A stretch of 64,000 nt of DNA, taken from positions 1 to 64,000 of the forward strand of contig CAVBGA010000193.1 of NCBI GenBank assembly GCA_963594675.1. The letters run 5' to 3'. Shown here one piece after another: positions 34,483-44,380 of this stretch. Position numbers and translations under genes: made by a program. The DNA comes from Ruminococcus_G sp963594675 (GTDB taxonomy: Bacteria; Bacillota; Clostridia; Lachnospirales; Lachnospiraceae). The notes beneath the pieces were generated by a model, which did no database searches, was not told where the DNA came from, and saw only the letters and a list, made by a program, of their open reading frames with translations. Every line of letters begins with the position of its first letter. Position 1 is the stretch's first letter.

Positions 34483-36936
34483 TTATTTCTTAATGACAAC
34501 TTTGTCCAAATGCCAAATCTCATCAACATACTGCTGAATGGTTCTGTCGGATGTGAACTTGCCGGCACTTGCCATGTTCAACATAGCCATCTTTGCCCAG
34601 CCCTTCTCATCCTTATAAGCCTCTTCCACTCTCTTTTGTGCCTCTGCATAGGATTTGAAATCAGCAAGGATAAAGTAGGTGTCCGGTCTATCACTACAAT
34701 TGGTATTCAGCAGTGAATCATAGATATCTCTAAAGAGCTCTGTGTCACTGGAGAAGGTTCCATTAATCAAGCTCATAAGGACACGGCGGATATCCTGATC
34801 TACATTGAAGTAGTAGCAAGGATCATAACCACCATTCTGTTCGTAGTTAATAACTTCATCAGCAGAAAGTCCGAAGATAAAAGCATTCTCCTCGCCAACT
34901 TCCTCTACGATCTCTACATTTGCACCATCCATGGTTCCCAGAGTAGGAGCACCATTCAGCATGAATTTCATGTTACCTGTACCGGAAGCCTCTTTGCTGG
35001 CTGTAGAAATCTGCTCGGATACATCTGCTGCTGCAAAGATCATCTCTGCATTGCTGACACGATAATCTTCGATAAATACCACTTTGATCTTACCTTTAAT
35101 GGAAGCGTCATTGTTGATGACATCTGCCACAGAGTTGATCAATTTGATGGTAAGTTTTGCGCGATGATATCCAGCTGCAGCCTTTGCACCAAAGATAAAG
35201 GTTCTTGGATAGAATTCCATCTCCGGATGATCTTTGATGGTCAGATAGAGATGAATCACATGAAGAATATTCAGCAGCTGACGTTTATACTCATGAAGTC
35301 TCTTAACCTGTACATCAAAGATAGATCTGGGATCCACTTCAATGCCATTGTGCTCCAGAATGTACTTAGCCAGACGTACTTTATTCTGGTATTTGATATT
35401 CATGAATTCCTGCTGTGCCTTCTTATCATCTACATAGACTTTCATCTTGGAAATCTGCTTCAGGTCTGTAATCCACTCGTCACCGATATGATCTGTTACC
35501 CAAGAAGCCAGAAGCTGATTGCCGTGAAGCATGAAACGTCTCTGAGTGATTCCGTTGGTCTTGTTATTGAATTTCTCCGGCATCATCTCATAGAAATCTT
35601 TCAATTCCTGTTTTTCAAGAATCTCTGTATGCAGTCTTGCAACACCATTTACAGAATAGCCACCAACGATAGCCATATGGGCCATCTTGATCTGTCCATC
35701 ATAGATGATTGCCATCTTTCTAACTTTTTCCTGATCTCCCGGATATTTCTCATTGATCTCAATGAGGAAACGACGGTTGATTTCTTCAATGATCTGATAT
35801 ACACGGGGAAGCAGTCTTGAGAAGAGCTCGATAGGCCATTTCTCCAGAGCCTCTGCCATAATGGTATGGTTGGTATATGCACAGGTTTTCTTTGTGATCT
35901 CCCATGCCTCATCCCACTCCAATTTATCCTCATCAATAAGGATTCTCATAAGCTCTGCGACAGTAACTGTCGGATGAGTATCATTCAGCTGGAAGGTTAC
36001 CTTCTCATACAGTTTGTGAATGTCTTTATGTCTCTTTCTATATTTATCAAGAGCTGTCTGGATGCTGGCAGATACGAAGAAATACTGCTGTTTCAGACGA
36101 AGTTCTTTTCCTGCATAATGGTTATCATTAGGATAAAGAACCTCAACGATATTCTTTGCCAGATTCTCCTGCTCAACTGCTTTTCTGTAATCACCCTTGT
36201 CAAAAGAGGAAAGCTGGAAGTTGTTGATTGCTTCTGCATCCCAGATTCTCAAAGTATTTACAATATGATTATTGTATCCAACGATAGGCATATCGTAAGG
36301 AACTGCCATTACAGATTGATATCCTTCCTGGACAAAATCATTTCTTCCTGTCTCAGGATTGTAATCTACACGTACATAGCCACCGAATTTGATCTCTTTT
36401 GCATATTCCGGACGACGAATTTCAAATGGATTGCCATGCTCCAGCCAGTTATCCGGCACTTCCACCTGATAACCATCCTGAATCTGCTGTTTGAACATAC
36501 CATAGCGATAACGAATACCACATCCATAAGCACGATAGCCCAGTGTTGCCAGAGAATCAAGGAAACATGCAGCCAGTCTTCCCAGACCACCATTACCAAG
36601 GGCTGCATCCGGCTCCTGGTCCTCAATAACATTCAGGTCAAATCCCATCTCATCCAGAGCTTCCTTTACTTCCTGATATGCTGTCATATTGATCAGGTTA
36701 TTGCCCAGGGCACGACCCATCAAAAACTCCATGGACATATAATAAACAGTCTTAGGGTCTTCTTTTTTAAAAGTCTCCTGGGAAAGAAGCCAATCATCAA
36801 TAATGGCATCCTTTACAGCATAGGATACTGCCTGAAAAATCTGCTGATTGTCAGCTTCCTCAAGGGTTTTTCTAAACAGTGTCTTTACATTGTCTTTTAC
36901 ATCCTGTTTGAACTTCTTCTTGTCAAATCGGCTCAT
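34483..36936 (-). CDS. glgP: Glycogen/starch phosphorylase
   Basis: The 817-residue enzyme releases glucose-1-phosphate from alpha-glucan ends using pyridoxal phosphate. YYMSMEFLMGRALGNNLIN, EPDAALGNGGLGRLAACFLD and QLNDTHPTVTVAELMRIL are family hallmarks. The PLP-binding Lys is in EASGTGNMKFMLNGAPTLGT at about residue 655. Length is normal for the GT35 family. GTAAGGAGG precedes ATG 36936. No other glycogen genes are adjacent. The ileS gene lies 96 bases upstream, with a weak AATCCGG/CCGGATT hairpin between. Confidence 0.97.
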   Translation of the reverse strand: MSRFDKKKFKQDVKDNVKTLFRKTLEEADNQQIFQAVSYAVKDAIIDDWLLSQETFKKEDPKTVYYMSMEFLMGRALGNNLINMTAYQEVKEALDEMGFDLNVIEDQEPDAALGNGGLGRLAACFLDSLATLGYRAYGCGIRYRYGMFKQQIQDGYQVEVPDNWLEHGNPFEIRRPEYAKEIKFGGYVRVDYNPETGRNDFVQEGYQSVMAVPYDMPIVGYNNHIVNTLRIWDAEAINNFQLSSFDKGDYRKAVEQENLAKNIVEVLYPNDNHYAGKELRLKQQYFFVSASIQTALDKYRKRHKDIHKLYEKVTFQLNDTHPTVTVAELMRILIDEDKLEWDEAWEITKKTCAYTNHTIMAEALEKWPIELFSRLLPRVYQIIEEINRRFLIEINEKYPGDQEKVRKMAIIYDGQIKMAHMAIVGGYSVNGVARLHTEILEKQELKDFYEMMPEKFNNKTNGITQRRFMLHGNQLLASWVTDHIGDEWITDLKQISKMKVYVDDKKAQQEFMNIKYQNKVRLAKYILEHNGIEVDPRSIFDVQVKRLHEYKRQLLNILHVIHLYLTIKDHPEMEFYPRTFIFGAKAAAGYHRAKLTIKLINSVADVINNDASIKGKIKVVFIEDYRVSNAEMIFAAADVSEQISTASKEASGTGNMKFMLNGAPTLGTMDGANVEIVEEVGEENAFIFGLSADEVINYEQNGGYDPCYYFNVDQDIRRVLMSLINGTFSSDTELFRDIYDSLLNTNCSDRPDTYFILADFKSYAEAQKRVEEAYKDEKGWAKMAMLNMASAGKFTSDRTIQQYVDEIWHLDKVVIKK

Positions 36937-37032
36937 AAGTTCCTCCTTACAACTACCTTCTTCCTCTTATTGCCGCAACAATCCGGAACTCTCATATCTA
37001 CAAGCCCGGATTGCTACAAGTTACCCTATATA

Positions 37033-40000
37033 TCAATCCTTACGAACGCCAAGTGTGACTTTCTCGGAATTGATGCTCCATTCTTTCTCATATCCCTCTA
37101 CACTGCCGTAGTTGATATCGAGAGCAAGTACCTCAGATTTGATCTCTTCTTCATGTACTCGCATGATGCCTTCGATTACCGTATTATCCTTCATGGAAAT
37201 ATGGATTTTATCCATTACCTCGAAGCCGGCTTCCTTACGCATAGTCTGAATCTTACTGATAATCTCACGTACAAAGCCTTCCTCGATAAGCTCTGGTGTC
37301 AGATTGGTATCCAGAACTACCGTAATATCATTATCCGTCTCAGATACAAATCCATCAGACTGAGCTGTCTCAATAAGAAGATCTTCTTCTGCCAGGGCTA
37401 CTTCTTCACCGTTTACATCCAGCTTCAAAGTACCTTCCGCCTTCAATTGAGCCATAGCCTTGCTGCCATCCAGCTCGGAAAGAGCCTTGCGGATACCGCC
37501 TACCAGCTTACCAAACTTAGGTCCAACGGTCTTCAGCTGAGGCTTGAATGTATAGCTGATAAACTGAGCTACTTCATCAGTGAAAGCAAGCTCTTTCACA
37601 TTCAGCTCGTCTTCGATAATTTCTTTATAGTAATCCGGCAGTTCCTTACCAGCTTTGACATACATTTTGCCGATAGGCTGACGGTTTTTCACTGCTGCAG
37701 CATTTCTGCATGCTCTTCCCAAAACAACGATCTTAAGAAGCTCATCCATATTTGCCTCAAGCTCTGTATCAATCCATGCTTCATTAGCAACAGGGAAATC
37801 ACAGAGATGAATACTTTCCTTAGCGGAAGGATCCACGCCACATACCAGATTCTGGTAGATTTCCTCAGTCATGAAAGGAATCATAGGTGCTGCTACCTTA
37901 GATACGGTTACCAGTGCTGTATAAAGAGTCATATAAGCATTAATCTTATCCTGCTCCATGCCCTTTGCCCAGAAACGCTCTCTGCTTCGTCTTACATACC
38001 AATTACTCATATCATCAACGAAATCCTGAAGTGCTCTTGCAGCTTCCGGAATCTTGTAAGCGTCAAGACTTGTATCCACTGTTTTCACCAGTGAATTCAG
38101 CTTAGAAAGCAGCCATTTATCCATAACCGGCAGTTTATCATAATCCAAGCTGTACTTTGTCGGATCGAACTGATCGATTTCAGCATAAAGCACATAGAAT
38201 GCGTAAGTATTCCAAAGAGTTCCCAGGAATTTTCTCTGTCCCTCTGTTACCGCCTTATCATGGAAACGATTCGGCAGCCAAGGTGCACTATTGGAATAGA
38301 AATACCAACGAATAGCATCTGCACCATGCTTCTCCAAAGCATCAAAAGGATTTACGGCATTACCCTTGCTCTTGGACATTTTCTCGCCATCTTTGTCAAG
38401 CACCAGACCCAGAACGATAACATTCTCATAAGCAGGCTTATCAAAAAGAAGGGTAGACTCTGCATGCAGAGAGTAGAACCATCCTCTTGTCTGATCCACT
38501 GCCTCAGAAATAAACTGAGCTGGGAACTGTTTCTCGAAAAGCTCTTTATTTTCAAATGGATAGTGCAACTGAGCGTAAGGCATTGCTCCTGAATCAAACC
38601 AGCAGTCAATTACCTCCGGTACTCTCTTCATAGTACCGCCGCATTCGCACTTAATTGTGTAATTATCAACATAAGGTCTGTGCAGCTCTGTATTTGCTGC
38701 TTCGGGATCGCCAGTCAGCTCTGCCAGCTCTGCCTTACTTCCCACACTGAGCTGTTTTCCGCAGTCTGGGCACTCCCAGATGTTCAGAGGAGTTCCCCAG
38801 TATCTATTTCTGGAAATACCCCAATCCTGAATATTCTCCAGCCAGTTACCGAAACGTCCCTCTCCAATATTGGAAGGAATCCAGTGAATCTTTTTATTAT
38901 TTTCAACAAGTTTATCCTTAACCGCTGTCATCTTAATGAACCAGGACTCTCTTGCGAAATAGATCAGCGGAGTATCGCATCTCCAGCAATGAGGATAATC
39001 ATGCTCAAACTTAGGTGCATCAAAGAGAAGTCCTCTTGCATCCAGTTCCTTAAGAACCTCAGGATCTGCACTGATGGCACCAGCCTCCATCTCCTTTTTG
39101 GTAGGTTTACATCTCATACCAGCGAAAGGAGTCTCCTCCTTCATAACACCATGATCATCTACCATCTGTACAAAAGGAGCGTCATATTTTCTGCCGACAC
39201 GGTTATCGTCCTCACCAAATGCTGGAGCAATGTGAACGATACCGGTACCATCGGTCATAGTTACATAGTTATCTGCATATACGAAAAATGCTTTTTTATG
39301 CTGTTTCTCTACAGCATCTGCTGCACACTGATAGAGAGGCACATATTCTTTATATTCCAGATCCTTACCTGTCATGGTTTCAAGGATCTCATAAGCCTCC
39401 TGGCCTTCCTCTTTTGCAAGAGAACCAAGAACATTATCTAACAATGCCTTTGCCATATAATAGGTGTATCCGTCAGCAGCCTTTACCTTGGCATAAGTCT
39501 CATCCGGATTGACGCAAAGTGCGATATTAGAAGGCAAAGTCCAAGGTGTAGTTGTCCATGCCAAGAAATAAGCATCCTCGTCTTTCACCTTAAAACGAAC
39601 AACAGCAGATCTCTCTTTCAGAGTCTTGTAACCCTGCGCTACCTCATGAGAGGAAAGAGGAGTTCCACAAGAAGGACAATAAGGAACAACTTTAAATCCT
39701 TTGTAAAGAAGACCCTTATCCCAAATCTGCTTCAGCGCCCACCACTCAGACTCAATAAAGTCATCGTAATAAGTAACATAAGGATGGTCCATATCAGCCC
39801 AGAAACCTACAGTGTCAGAGAAATCCTCCCACATTCCTTTGTAAGTCCATACACTCTCTTTGCATTTTTTGATGAAAGGCTCAATACCATAAGCCTCAAT
39901 CTCATCTTTTCCCTCAATACCAATCTCTTTCTCAACTTCAAGCTCTACTGGAAGGCCGTGGGTATCCCAACCAGCCTTTCTAGGAACCTGATAGCCCTTC

Positions 40001-40221
40001 ATGGTACGATATCTGGGAATCATATCCTTGATAACACGGGTCAATACATGACCAATGTGGGGTTTACCATTAGCCGTTGGCGGTCCATCGTAAAACATAT
40101 AGATGGGTGAGCCTTCCCGCTCTTTGATACTCTTCTCGAAAATCTGGTTTTCTTTCCAGAACTTCGCTGTGTTTGCTTCGCGATCTACGAAATTCATGTC
40201 TGTAGATACTTTCTTATACAT
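37033..40221 (-). CDS. ileS: Isoleucyl-tRNA synthetase
   Basis: The 1062-residue enzyme charges tRNA-Ile with isoleucine. The class I signature HIGH is at residues 55-58 (PPTANGKPHIGHVLTR) and KMSKS lies near residue 614 (DGEKMSKSKGNAVNP). The editing domain and the anticodon-binding C-terminal part follow. Zinc-type Cys pairs occur twice in the middle (FKVVPYCPSCG and WECPDCGKQL). Length and layout fit the long, eukaryote-like IleS2 class often seen in Clostridia. AAGGAGG precedes ATG 40221; the 40260 frame has no site. A structured leader RNA with a terminator lies upstream. Confidence 0.95.
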   Translation of the reverse strand: MYKKVSTDMNFVDREANTAKFWKENQIFEKSIKEREGSPIYMFYDGPPTANGKPHIGHVLTRVIKDMIPRYRTMKGYQVPRKAGWDTHGLPVELEVEKEIGIEGKDEIEAYGIEPFIKKCKESVWTYKGMWEDFSDTVGFWADMDHPYVTYYDDFIESEWWALKQIWDKGLLYKGFKVVPYCPSCGTPLSSHEVAQGYKTLKERSAVVRFKVKDEDAYFLAWTTTPWTLPSNIALCVNPDETYAKVKAADGYTYYMAKALLDNVLGSLAKEEGQEAYEILETMTGKDLEYKEYVPLYQCAADAVEKQHKKAFFVYADNYVTMTDGTGIVHIAPAFGEDDNRVGRKYDAPFVQMVDDHGVMKEETPFAGMRCKPTKKEMEAGAISADPEVLKELDARGLLFDAPKFEHDYPHCWRCDTPLIYFARESWFIKMTAVKDKLVENNKKIHWIPSNIGEGRFGNWLENIQDWGISRNRYWGTPLNIWECPDCGKQLSVGSKAELAELTGDPEAANTELHRPYVDNYTIKCECGGTMKRVPEVIDCWFDSGAMPYAQLHYPFENKELFEKQFPAQFISEAVDQTRGWFYSLHAESTLLFDKPAYENVIVLGLVLDKDGEKMSKSKGNAVNPFDALEKHGADAIRWYFYSNSAPWLPNRFHDKAVTEGQRKFLGTLWNTYAFYVLYAEIDQFDPTKYSLDYDKLPVMDKWLLSKLNSLVKTVDTSLDAYKIPEAARALQDFVDDMSNWYVRRSRERFWAKGMEQDKINAYMTLYTALVTVSKVAAPMIPFMTEEIYQNLVCGVDPSAKESIHLCDFPVANEAWIDTELEANMDELLKIVVLGRACRNAAAVKNRQPIGKMYVKAGKELPDYYKEIIEDELNVKELAFTDEVAQFISYTFKPQLKTVGPKFGKLVGGIRKALSELDGSKAMAQLKAEGTLKLDVNGEEVALAEEDLLIETAQSDGFVSETDNDITVVLDTNLTPELIEEGFVREIISKIQTMRKEAGFEVMDKIHISMKDNTVIEGIMRVHEEEIKSEVLALDINYGSVEGYEKEWSINSEKVTLGVRKD

Positions 40222-40335
40222 TGATGTGTTCCTCCTTATCGGTGCGGTTTTGCACTGCATCCGGTAGTTATTATGCTTTTATGATATATATTTTAAGGCT
40301 GGTCAGAATAGAGCTGTGAAACATCTATGGTAAGT

Positions 40336-40372
40336 AAGAGAAAGGCTCCCGCCCTTTCTCAGGACGAGAGCC
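40336..40372 (-). terminator. Attenuator-like terminator in the ileS leader
   Basis: GGCTCTCGTCC pairs with GGGCGGGAGCC around TGAGAAA, followed by TTTCTCTT on the minus strand. It ends 115 bases before the ileS start. Confidence 0.8.
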
Positions 40373-40470
40373 TCGATATTGCTCTGCATACCATAAACCG
40401 ATCTGACGGACCGGTCTTGATCACTCTCTCCATAACGGTTCTGACACCTAGCCACAATATGACATAACTA
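40373..40470 (-). ncRNA. Candidate structured leader RNA of ileS, family unrecognised
   Basis: The predicted transcript starts near 40470. ATATTG (40460-40455) can pair with CAATAT (40381-40376) as a closing stem. Inside, a motif GTCAGA-ACCG-TTATGG (40445-40430) recurs as GTCAGAT-CGGT-TTATGG (40407-40391), and ACCG can pair with CGGT. AGAGC (40385-40381) can pair with GCTCT (40371-40367), which would break the downstream terminator. I find no canonical T-box GGGTGGNACCGCG. A diverged T-box or an undescribed riboswitch are both possible. Confidence 0.5.
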
Positions 40471-40476
40471 TCATTA

Positions 40477-40505
40477 ATTGTAATGTGAGAGCCCTTGTTT
40501 GTCAA
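40477..40505 (-). promoter_or_regulatory. Strong promoter of the ileS leader
   Basis: A perfect TTGACA (40505-40500), a 17-base spacer and TACAAT (40482-40477) on the minus strand. Confidence 0.75.
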
Positions 40506-40567
40506 GGTTACAGGCCTTTTCAGCAGGTGAAATTCCAGCATATAATCCATCTAAGAAATATTTTTTC

Positions 40568-41575
40568 TCATTCAATCCCCTGCTCATTTAATAATTTCAT
40601 AACCAGATTTTCTGTCTCAGCGATTCCATAGCTTGCACTATTGATGCAAAGATCGTAATTATCTGGTTTACCCCAGTTCGCACCGCCGTAGAAATTATAA
40701 TATTTTTCATGCTGGCGATCCATTTTCTTGATGAAACGAGATGCCTCTTTTAAATTCATCTTTTTCACGTCCATGGTATGCTTAATTCTTGCATGCATAG
40801 GAGCTGTAATAAAGATACTGATATGGGGAATGTGATTGTTCTTCAAAATGGCATCGGCACAGCGTCCCATAATGACGCAATCTTCTTTCCTTGCCATATC
40901 GCAGATCAGATCACTCATGTTGAAGAATACTGCATCCTGTTTTGGAAGTCCATGATAGCGTTTCAGATCTTGCAGCCAGGTTTTCAAGCTAAACTTGCTT
41001 TTATTCTGATACTTGTCAAAGTGAGCAAAATTTTCCGCATCAGTGACCGCACCTTTTTCTGCATCCAAGCGACGTAATACCTGATTAAAGATTTCCACAT
41101 CATAATAATTAATGCGAAGCTGATCCGCCAAGCCAAAGCCAATGTCATTACCAGCGCTTCCCTGGGTACGACTGATACAGATGACAATGTGATCATCCTC
41201 TGTAATCTTCTTACGTCCCTTCAACATAGAGTTCAGCTGAATACGATCCTCATCCAGAATATCCGTACCTGCAAAGTTGTCCGGCAAAGCAGAAATTTCC
41301 TGGAAGATTTCATCGTACTTTTTCATCAAACGACTTTTTTCTTCTTTATTTTTAATGGTTCTGGCCATGTTGCTGATCAAAGCCATCTCACTTCGAAGAA
41401 GATGTCCATCCGGCTTTGTATACATAAGAGCAGCCAGATTGTGAATGGTACTCTCTCTGTCGCCGGTAAAGGTACGACCAAGGGAAGAGCCGACACTCTT
41501 ATAAACCTCACCATCCAGTTCATAAAGTCTGGTGGCTAATTCTATATATTTCTCACGATTATTATTTTCCTGCAT
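40568..41575 (-). CDS. Cytidylate kinase-like family protein
   Basis: The 335-residue protein has an N-terminal helical domain (about 1-145) of unknown role and a C-terminal cytidylate-kinase-like (Cytidylate_kin2) P-loop domain. The P-loop region is ICISRTQGSAGNDIGFGLAD, with CVIMGRCADAILKNN and YDLCINSASYGIAETENLV as later family segments. The P-loop is not the classical GxxxxGKS/T, so CMP kinase activity cannot be assumed. GAGGAGG precedes ATG 41575. It lies 15 bases after the antiporter gene and is probably co-transcribed with it. Its substrate is unknown. Confidence 0.75.
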   Translation of the reverse strand: MQENNNREKYIELATRLYELDGEVYKSVGSSLGRTFTGDRESTIHNLAALMYTKPDGHLLRSEMALISNMARTIKNKEEKSRLMKKYDEIFQEISALPDNFAGTDILDEDRIQLNSMLKGRKKITEDDHIVICISRTQGSAGNDIGFGLADQLRINYYDVEIFNQVLRRLDAEKGAVTDAENFAHFDKYQNKSKFSLKTWLQDLKRYHGLPKQDAVFFNMSDLICDMARKEDCVIMGRCADAILKNNHIPHISIFITAPMHARIKHTMDVKKMNLKEASRFIKKMDRQHEKYYNFYGGANWGKPDNYDLCINSASYGIAETENLVMKLLNEQGIE

Positions 41576-41590
41576 GTCGATCCTCCTCTC

Positions 41591-43033
41591 TTAAAATATA
41601 AAGAATACCAGCATATCAATGATAAACACCGGTATCAGATAGCGAATAGACCATCCTATGTATCCGAAGAAGGAAGGCATATTAATACCATTCTCATCAG
41701 AAAGTGACTTAACCATGAAGTTAGGCGCATTACCAATATAGGTATTGGCACCCATAAATACGGCACCACAGGAAATTGCGGTCAACAACTTCACTGGAAT
41801 AGTTCCCAGACTTGTAACAACACCCTGAGCAAAGCCCAAAGTACCTGCTGTTGTCAGGAAGACCAGATAGGTCGGTGTATTGTCCAGGAAGCTGGACAGA
41901 GCTCCGGTAGCCCAGAACAACTGGAATGGCTCCGTAAGTCCAAGGTTAGGTCCTACGGACTTCAGCAGCATAAGAGCCGGCTGCATGGTAATAAAGATAC
42001 CGATAAAGAGTACAGCAACCTCCTGAATCGCACCCCAGGTAAAATGGTTGCGCACACGAATCTCTTTATTTGTTGTCTTAAAGGACAGGAAAGCAGCCAA
42101 CAAAATGATCACACACTCGATGAGAGCCGGATAGGTCAAAGTTACCTCTCCAAAAATGTGAATTCCCAAAACATTTCCTGCTGCATCCTGGAAAGCAGAA
42201 AGTCCCGGAAGAACACCACTTAAGATAACCGCTGCCACAATCATTACCAAGAAAATGATATTGTGGAGACCATCAATCTTAAATAATCTACCTGTATTGC
42301 TAATATCCGGTTTACGTCCCTGACCAATATCAGTCTTGTAGGCTTTCATATCCAAACGATAGAATACGAAGAGCAGGATGATCATGTTAAAGATCAAAAT
42401 CGGGAAGAGATGCAAGCTCCAGAAGAAAGGAACGCCTCTCATAAAGCCCATCAAAAGCGGCGGGTCACCGATAGGAGTCAGACATCCACCCATATTAGAT
42501 ACCAGGAAGATAAAGAAGATCATAATATGACCTTTTCTTTTTCTCCAAGAATTCATCTTGATCACCGGTCTTACCATAAGCATACTGGCTCCGGTAGTTC
42601 CCACACAACTGGCAAGCAAGGTTCCGATTGCCAACAGGCACACATTTACTCGGGGAGAACCAGCAAAATCACCCTCAATGGTAATATTACCAGCTACGCA
42701 AAAGAGTCCAAAAAGCAAAACGATAAAAGTAAGATAATCGCCAATCACGCATTCCAGAACGGTCTCTAATGTCTTGCTTCCGCCATAAACCATAGCAAAA
42801 GGAATCACCATAAGGATAATCCACAAAAGAACTACTGGCGGCTGATTCTTTTCCCACCATTCAGCTCTAACTAGGGGCATTACCGCAACGCAGAGCAAAA
42901 GTCCTGCAAAGGGAATGCACAGCCATAGGGGTACGGTAGTTGTACTTTCACTGCCGCTGGATGCCAAAACGCCCACAGACGTAGACATAAACACGGCAAG
43001 AAAAGTGCATAGCATTGCTATAAATTTTTTCAT
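41591..43033 (-). CDS. Sodium/proton antiporter-like membrane protein, NhaD/CitMHS type
   Basis: This 480-residue membrane protein has about 12-13 hydrophobic segments and belongs to the ion transporter superfamily (NhaD / citrate transporter fold). Typical segments are ITIEGDFAGSPRVNVCLLAI, GTTGASMLMVRPVIK, GGCLTPIGDPPLLMGF and GANTYIGNAPNFMVKSLSDE, the last two resembling the paired ion-binding loops of NhaD. It probably exchanges sodium for protons. ATG 43033 follows GAGGTGTGG. The cytidylate-kinase-like gene follows closely, an unusual partner. Confidence 0.85.
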   Translation of the reverse strand: MKKFIAMLCTFLAVFMSTSVGVLASSGSESTTTVPLWLCIPFAGLLLCVAVMPLVRAEWWEKNQPPVVLLWIILMVIPFAMVYGGSKTLETVLECVIGDYLTFIVLLFGLFCVAGNITIEGDFAGSPRVNVCLLAIGTLLASCVGTTGASMLMVRPVIKMNSWRKRKGHIMIFFIFLVSNMGGCLTPIGDPPLLMGFMRGVPFFWSLHLFPILIFNMIILLFVFYRLDMKAYKTDIGQGRKPDISNTGRLFKIDGLHNIIFLVMIVAAVILSGVLPGLSAFQDAAGNVLGIHIFGEVTLTYPALIECVIILLAAFLSFKTTNKEIRVRNHFTWGAIQEVAVLFIGIFITMQPALMLLKSVGPNLGLTEPFQLFWATGALSSFLDNTPTYLVFLTTAGTLGFAQGVVTSLGTIPVKLLTAISCGAVFMGANTYIGNAPNFMVKSLSDENGINMPSFFGYIGWSIRYLIPVFIIDMLVFFIF

Positions 43034-43213
43034 TTCCACACCTCTCATATACCTTTCTATACATTAAGATGAAACCTATAGCCTTGCAACACAGTAGGAA
43101 ATAAATCCTCTATTATCTTAAAAAGTTACAAATTTCATCCTCATGACATCCGAAATTATAACACTCTCAAGGTAAAAATCAATTAGGAAAATTTGCACTA
43201 TATTCATTTTTGT

Positions 43214-44194
43214 TTATTTTTCTCGATTTATTTCGTTTTTTTTGTGAACTTTTTTCTGTTTTCTTTTCACTTTCAAACCTTTTCTTTTCTCACGGATTCT
43301 TTCGGCACCGGTCTCATCGATGAGCTTTATGGTTTTCACCACGTAAATTCCCCCCTCATCGGTCTTTTTCATCCGGGCCTTGCCTTTAAGGTAACCATGC
43401 ACCGGACAATAGGCCAGGCAGTAATAATTCTTTGAATTCCCGGAAAACCAGCGAATTTTCTTTCGAACATTCTTACCACAAAGGAAGCAGCGACTCTGGG
43501 TCACATCTTTATCCTTCATAGCTTCTTCCTTGCTATCAAACTCCCTGGAGATAAACTTCTCGTAGTCATCAAAAACAACCCGAATCTGATCCTTACGCTC
43601 CTTGGGATTCTGGTAGCAATCAATAGAAAACCGTCGTTCCACCAAATCTTGATCTAATCTTTTTAAGATTTCTGCCGTGTAAAAGGCATCATCCAAGGCA
43701 TGATGAAAATTTCGCTCCTTCTTAATATGTAGAAAATCAATTCCATATTCCAAAGATTTTCTGGATTTCCCATCCTCAAAATCTAGACTGAATAGCTTTT
43801 GCACATCATAATAAGGGATTGGTCCCTCAATAAGGCCCAGCTTTCCATAATATTTCATATTTCGCTGAAGTTCCACCAAGTCCGTTCCGCCCCAGGTGCA
43901 AAAACGGTAGTCCCCATCTGCCGCACACCATTGCAGAAAGTCCTTGACGGCTTTCCCGAAATAATCTCCCTTTTCCAACTGCTCCATATCCATATCCAGA
44001 ATCTGCTTGGTTCTATAGTGCATCTTCCTATACACGGTGGGATGAATCAAGCGATGAAATTCGTCCAGGGTTTCTTTTTCATTATTTAATTTTAGTGCTC
44101 CGATCTCCACGATCTCGAACGGAAGTCGGGGATTCTCCCTCTCCTTCCCGTAGGGACACTGGTTCCATTCCAGATCGAACACAATATAATTCAT
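43214..44194 (-). CDS. DEDDh 3'-5' exonuclease domain protein
   Basis: The 326-residue protein has an RNase T/DnaQ-like exonuclease domain (about 1-185). The acidic residues are in VFDLEWNQ (DxE), WGGTDLVELQ and HHALDDAFYTAEIL (His plus Asp), which completes the DEDDh set. The C-terminal 140 residues hold two Cys pairs that may bind zinc (RCFLCGKN and CLAYCPVHG) and a very basic tail. It probably trims DNA or RNA; the substrate is unknown. AAAGGAG precedes ATG 44194; the 44254 frame lacks a site. Confidence 0.88.
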   Translation of the reverse strand: MNYIVFDLEWNQCPYGKERENPRLPFEIVEIGALKLNNEKETLDEFHRLIHPTVYRKMHYRTKQILDMDMEQLEKGDYFGKAVKDFLQWCAADGDYRFCTWGGTDLVELQRNMKYYGKLGLIEGPIPYYDVQKLFSLDFEDGKSRKSLEYGIDFLHIKKERNFHHALDDAFYTAEILKRLDQDLVERRFSIDCYQNPKERKDQIRVVFDDYEKFISREFDSKEEAMKDKDVTQSRCFLCGKNVRKKIRWFSGNSKNYYCLAYCPVHGYLKGKARMKKTDEGGIYVVKTIKLIDETGAERIREKRKGLKVKRKQKKVHKKNEINREK

Positions 44195-44312
44195 CAGGAA
44201 ATACTCCTTTGATTTTTCTTTTATATTCACTAGATATGATAAGATAAAATTCATAAAAAAACAATAAAGTCTTTCTTCTTCCTTCTTTCACAATATATTC
44301 ACAGGATCTCTT

Positions 44313-44341
44313 TTGCCTTCTTATGCTCATTAGCGTATAAT
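44313..44341 (+). promoter_or_regulatory. Promoter of the alarmone synthetase-two-component operon
   Basis: TTGCCT (44313-44318), a 17-base spacer and a perfect TATAAT (44336-44341). Confidence 0.65.
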
Positions 44342-44380
44342 AAAGCCACATCACCCTACACACAACGGAGGTGTTCATTT

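Noticed and set aside
35866..38094. Long open frame of 742 codons on the plus strand
   Set aside because: It is antisense to glgP and ileS, both intact and well conserved, has no ribosome site, and its composition is that of a reverse-complement shadow.
40373..40505. Canonical T-box leader for ileS
   Set aside because: The conserved T-box sequence and the large Stem I landmarks are not found, and the transcript from the predicted promoter is short; kept only as a diverged possibility.
40359..40550. 63-codon frame on the minus strand before ileS
   Set aside because: It crosses a consensus promoter, the leader RNA repeats and the terminator stem, and has no ribosome binding site.
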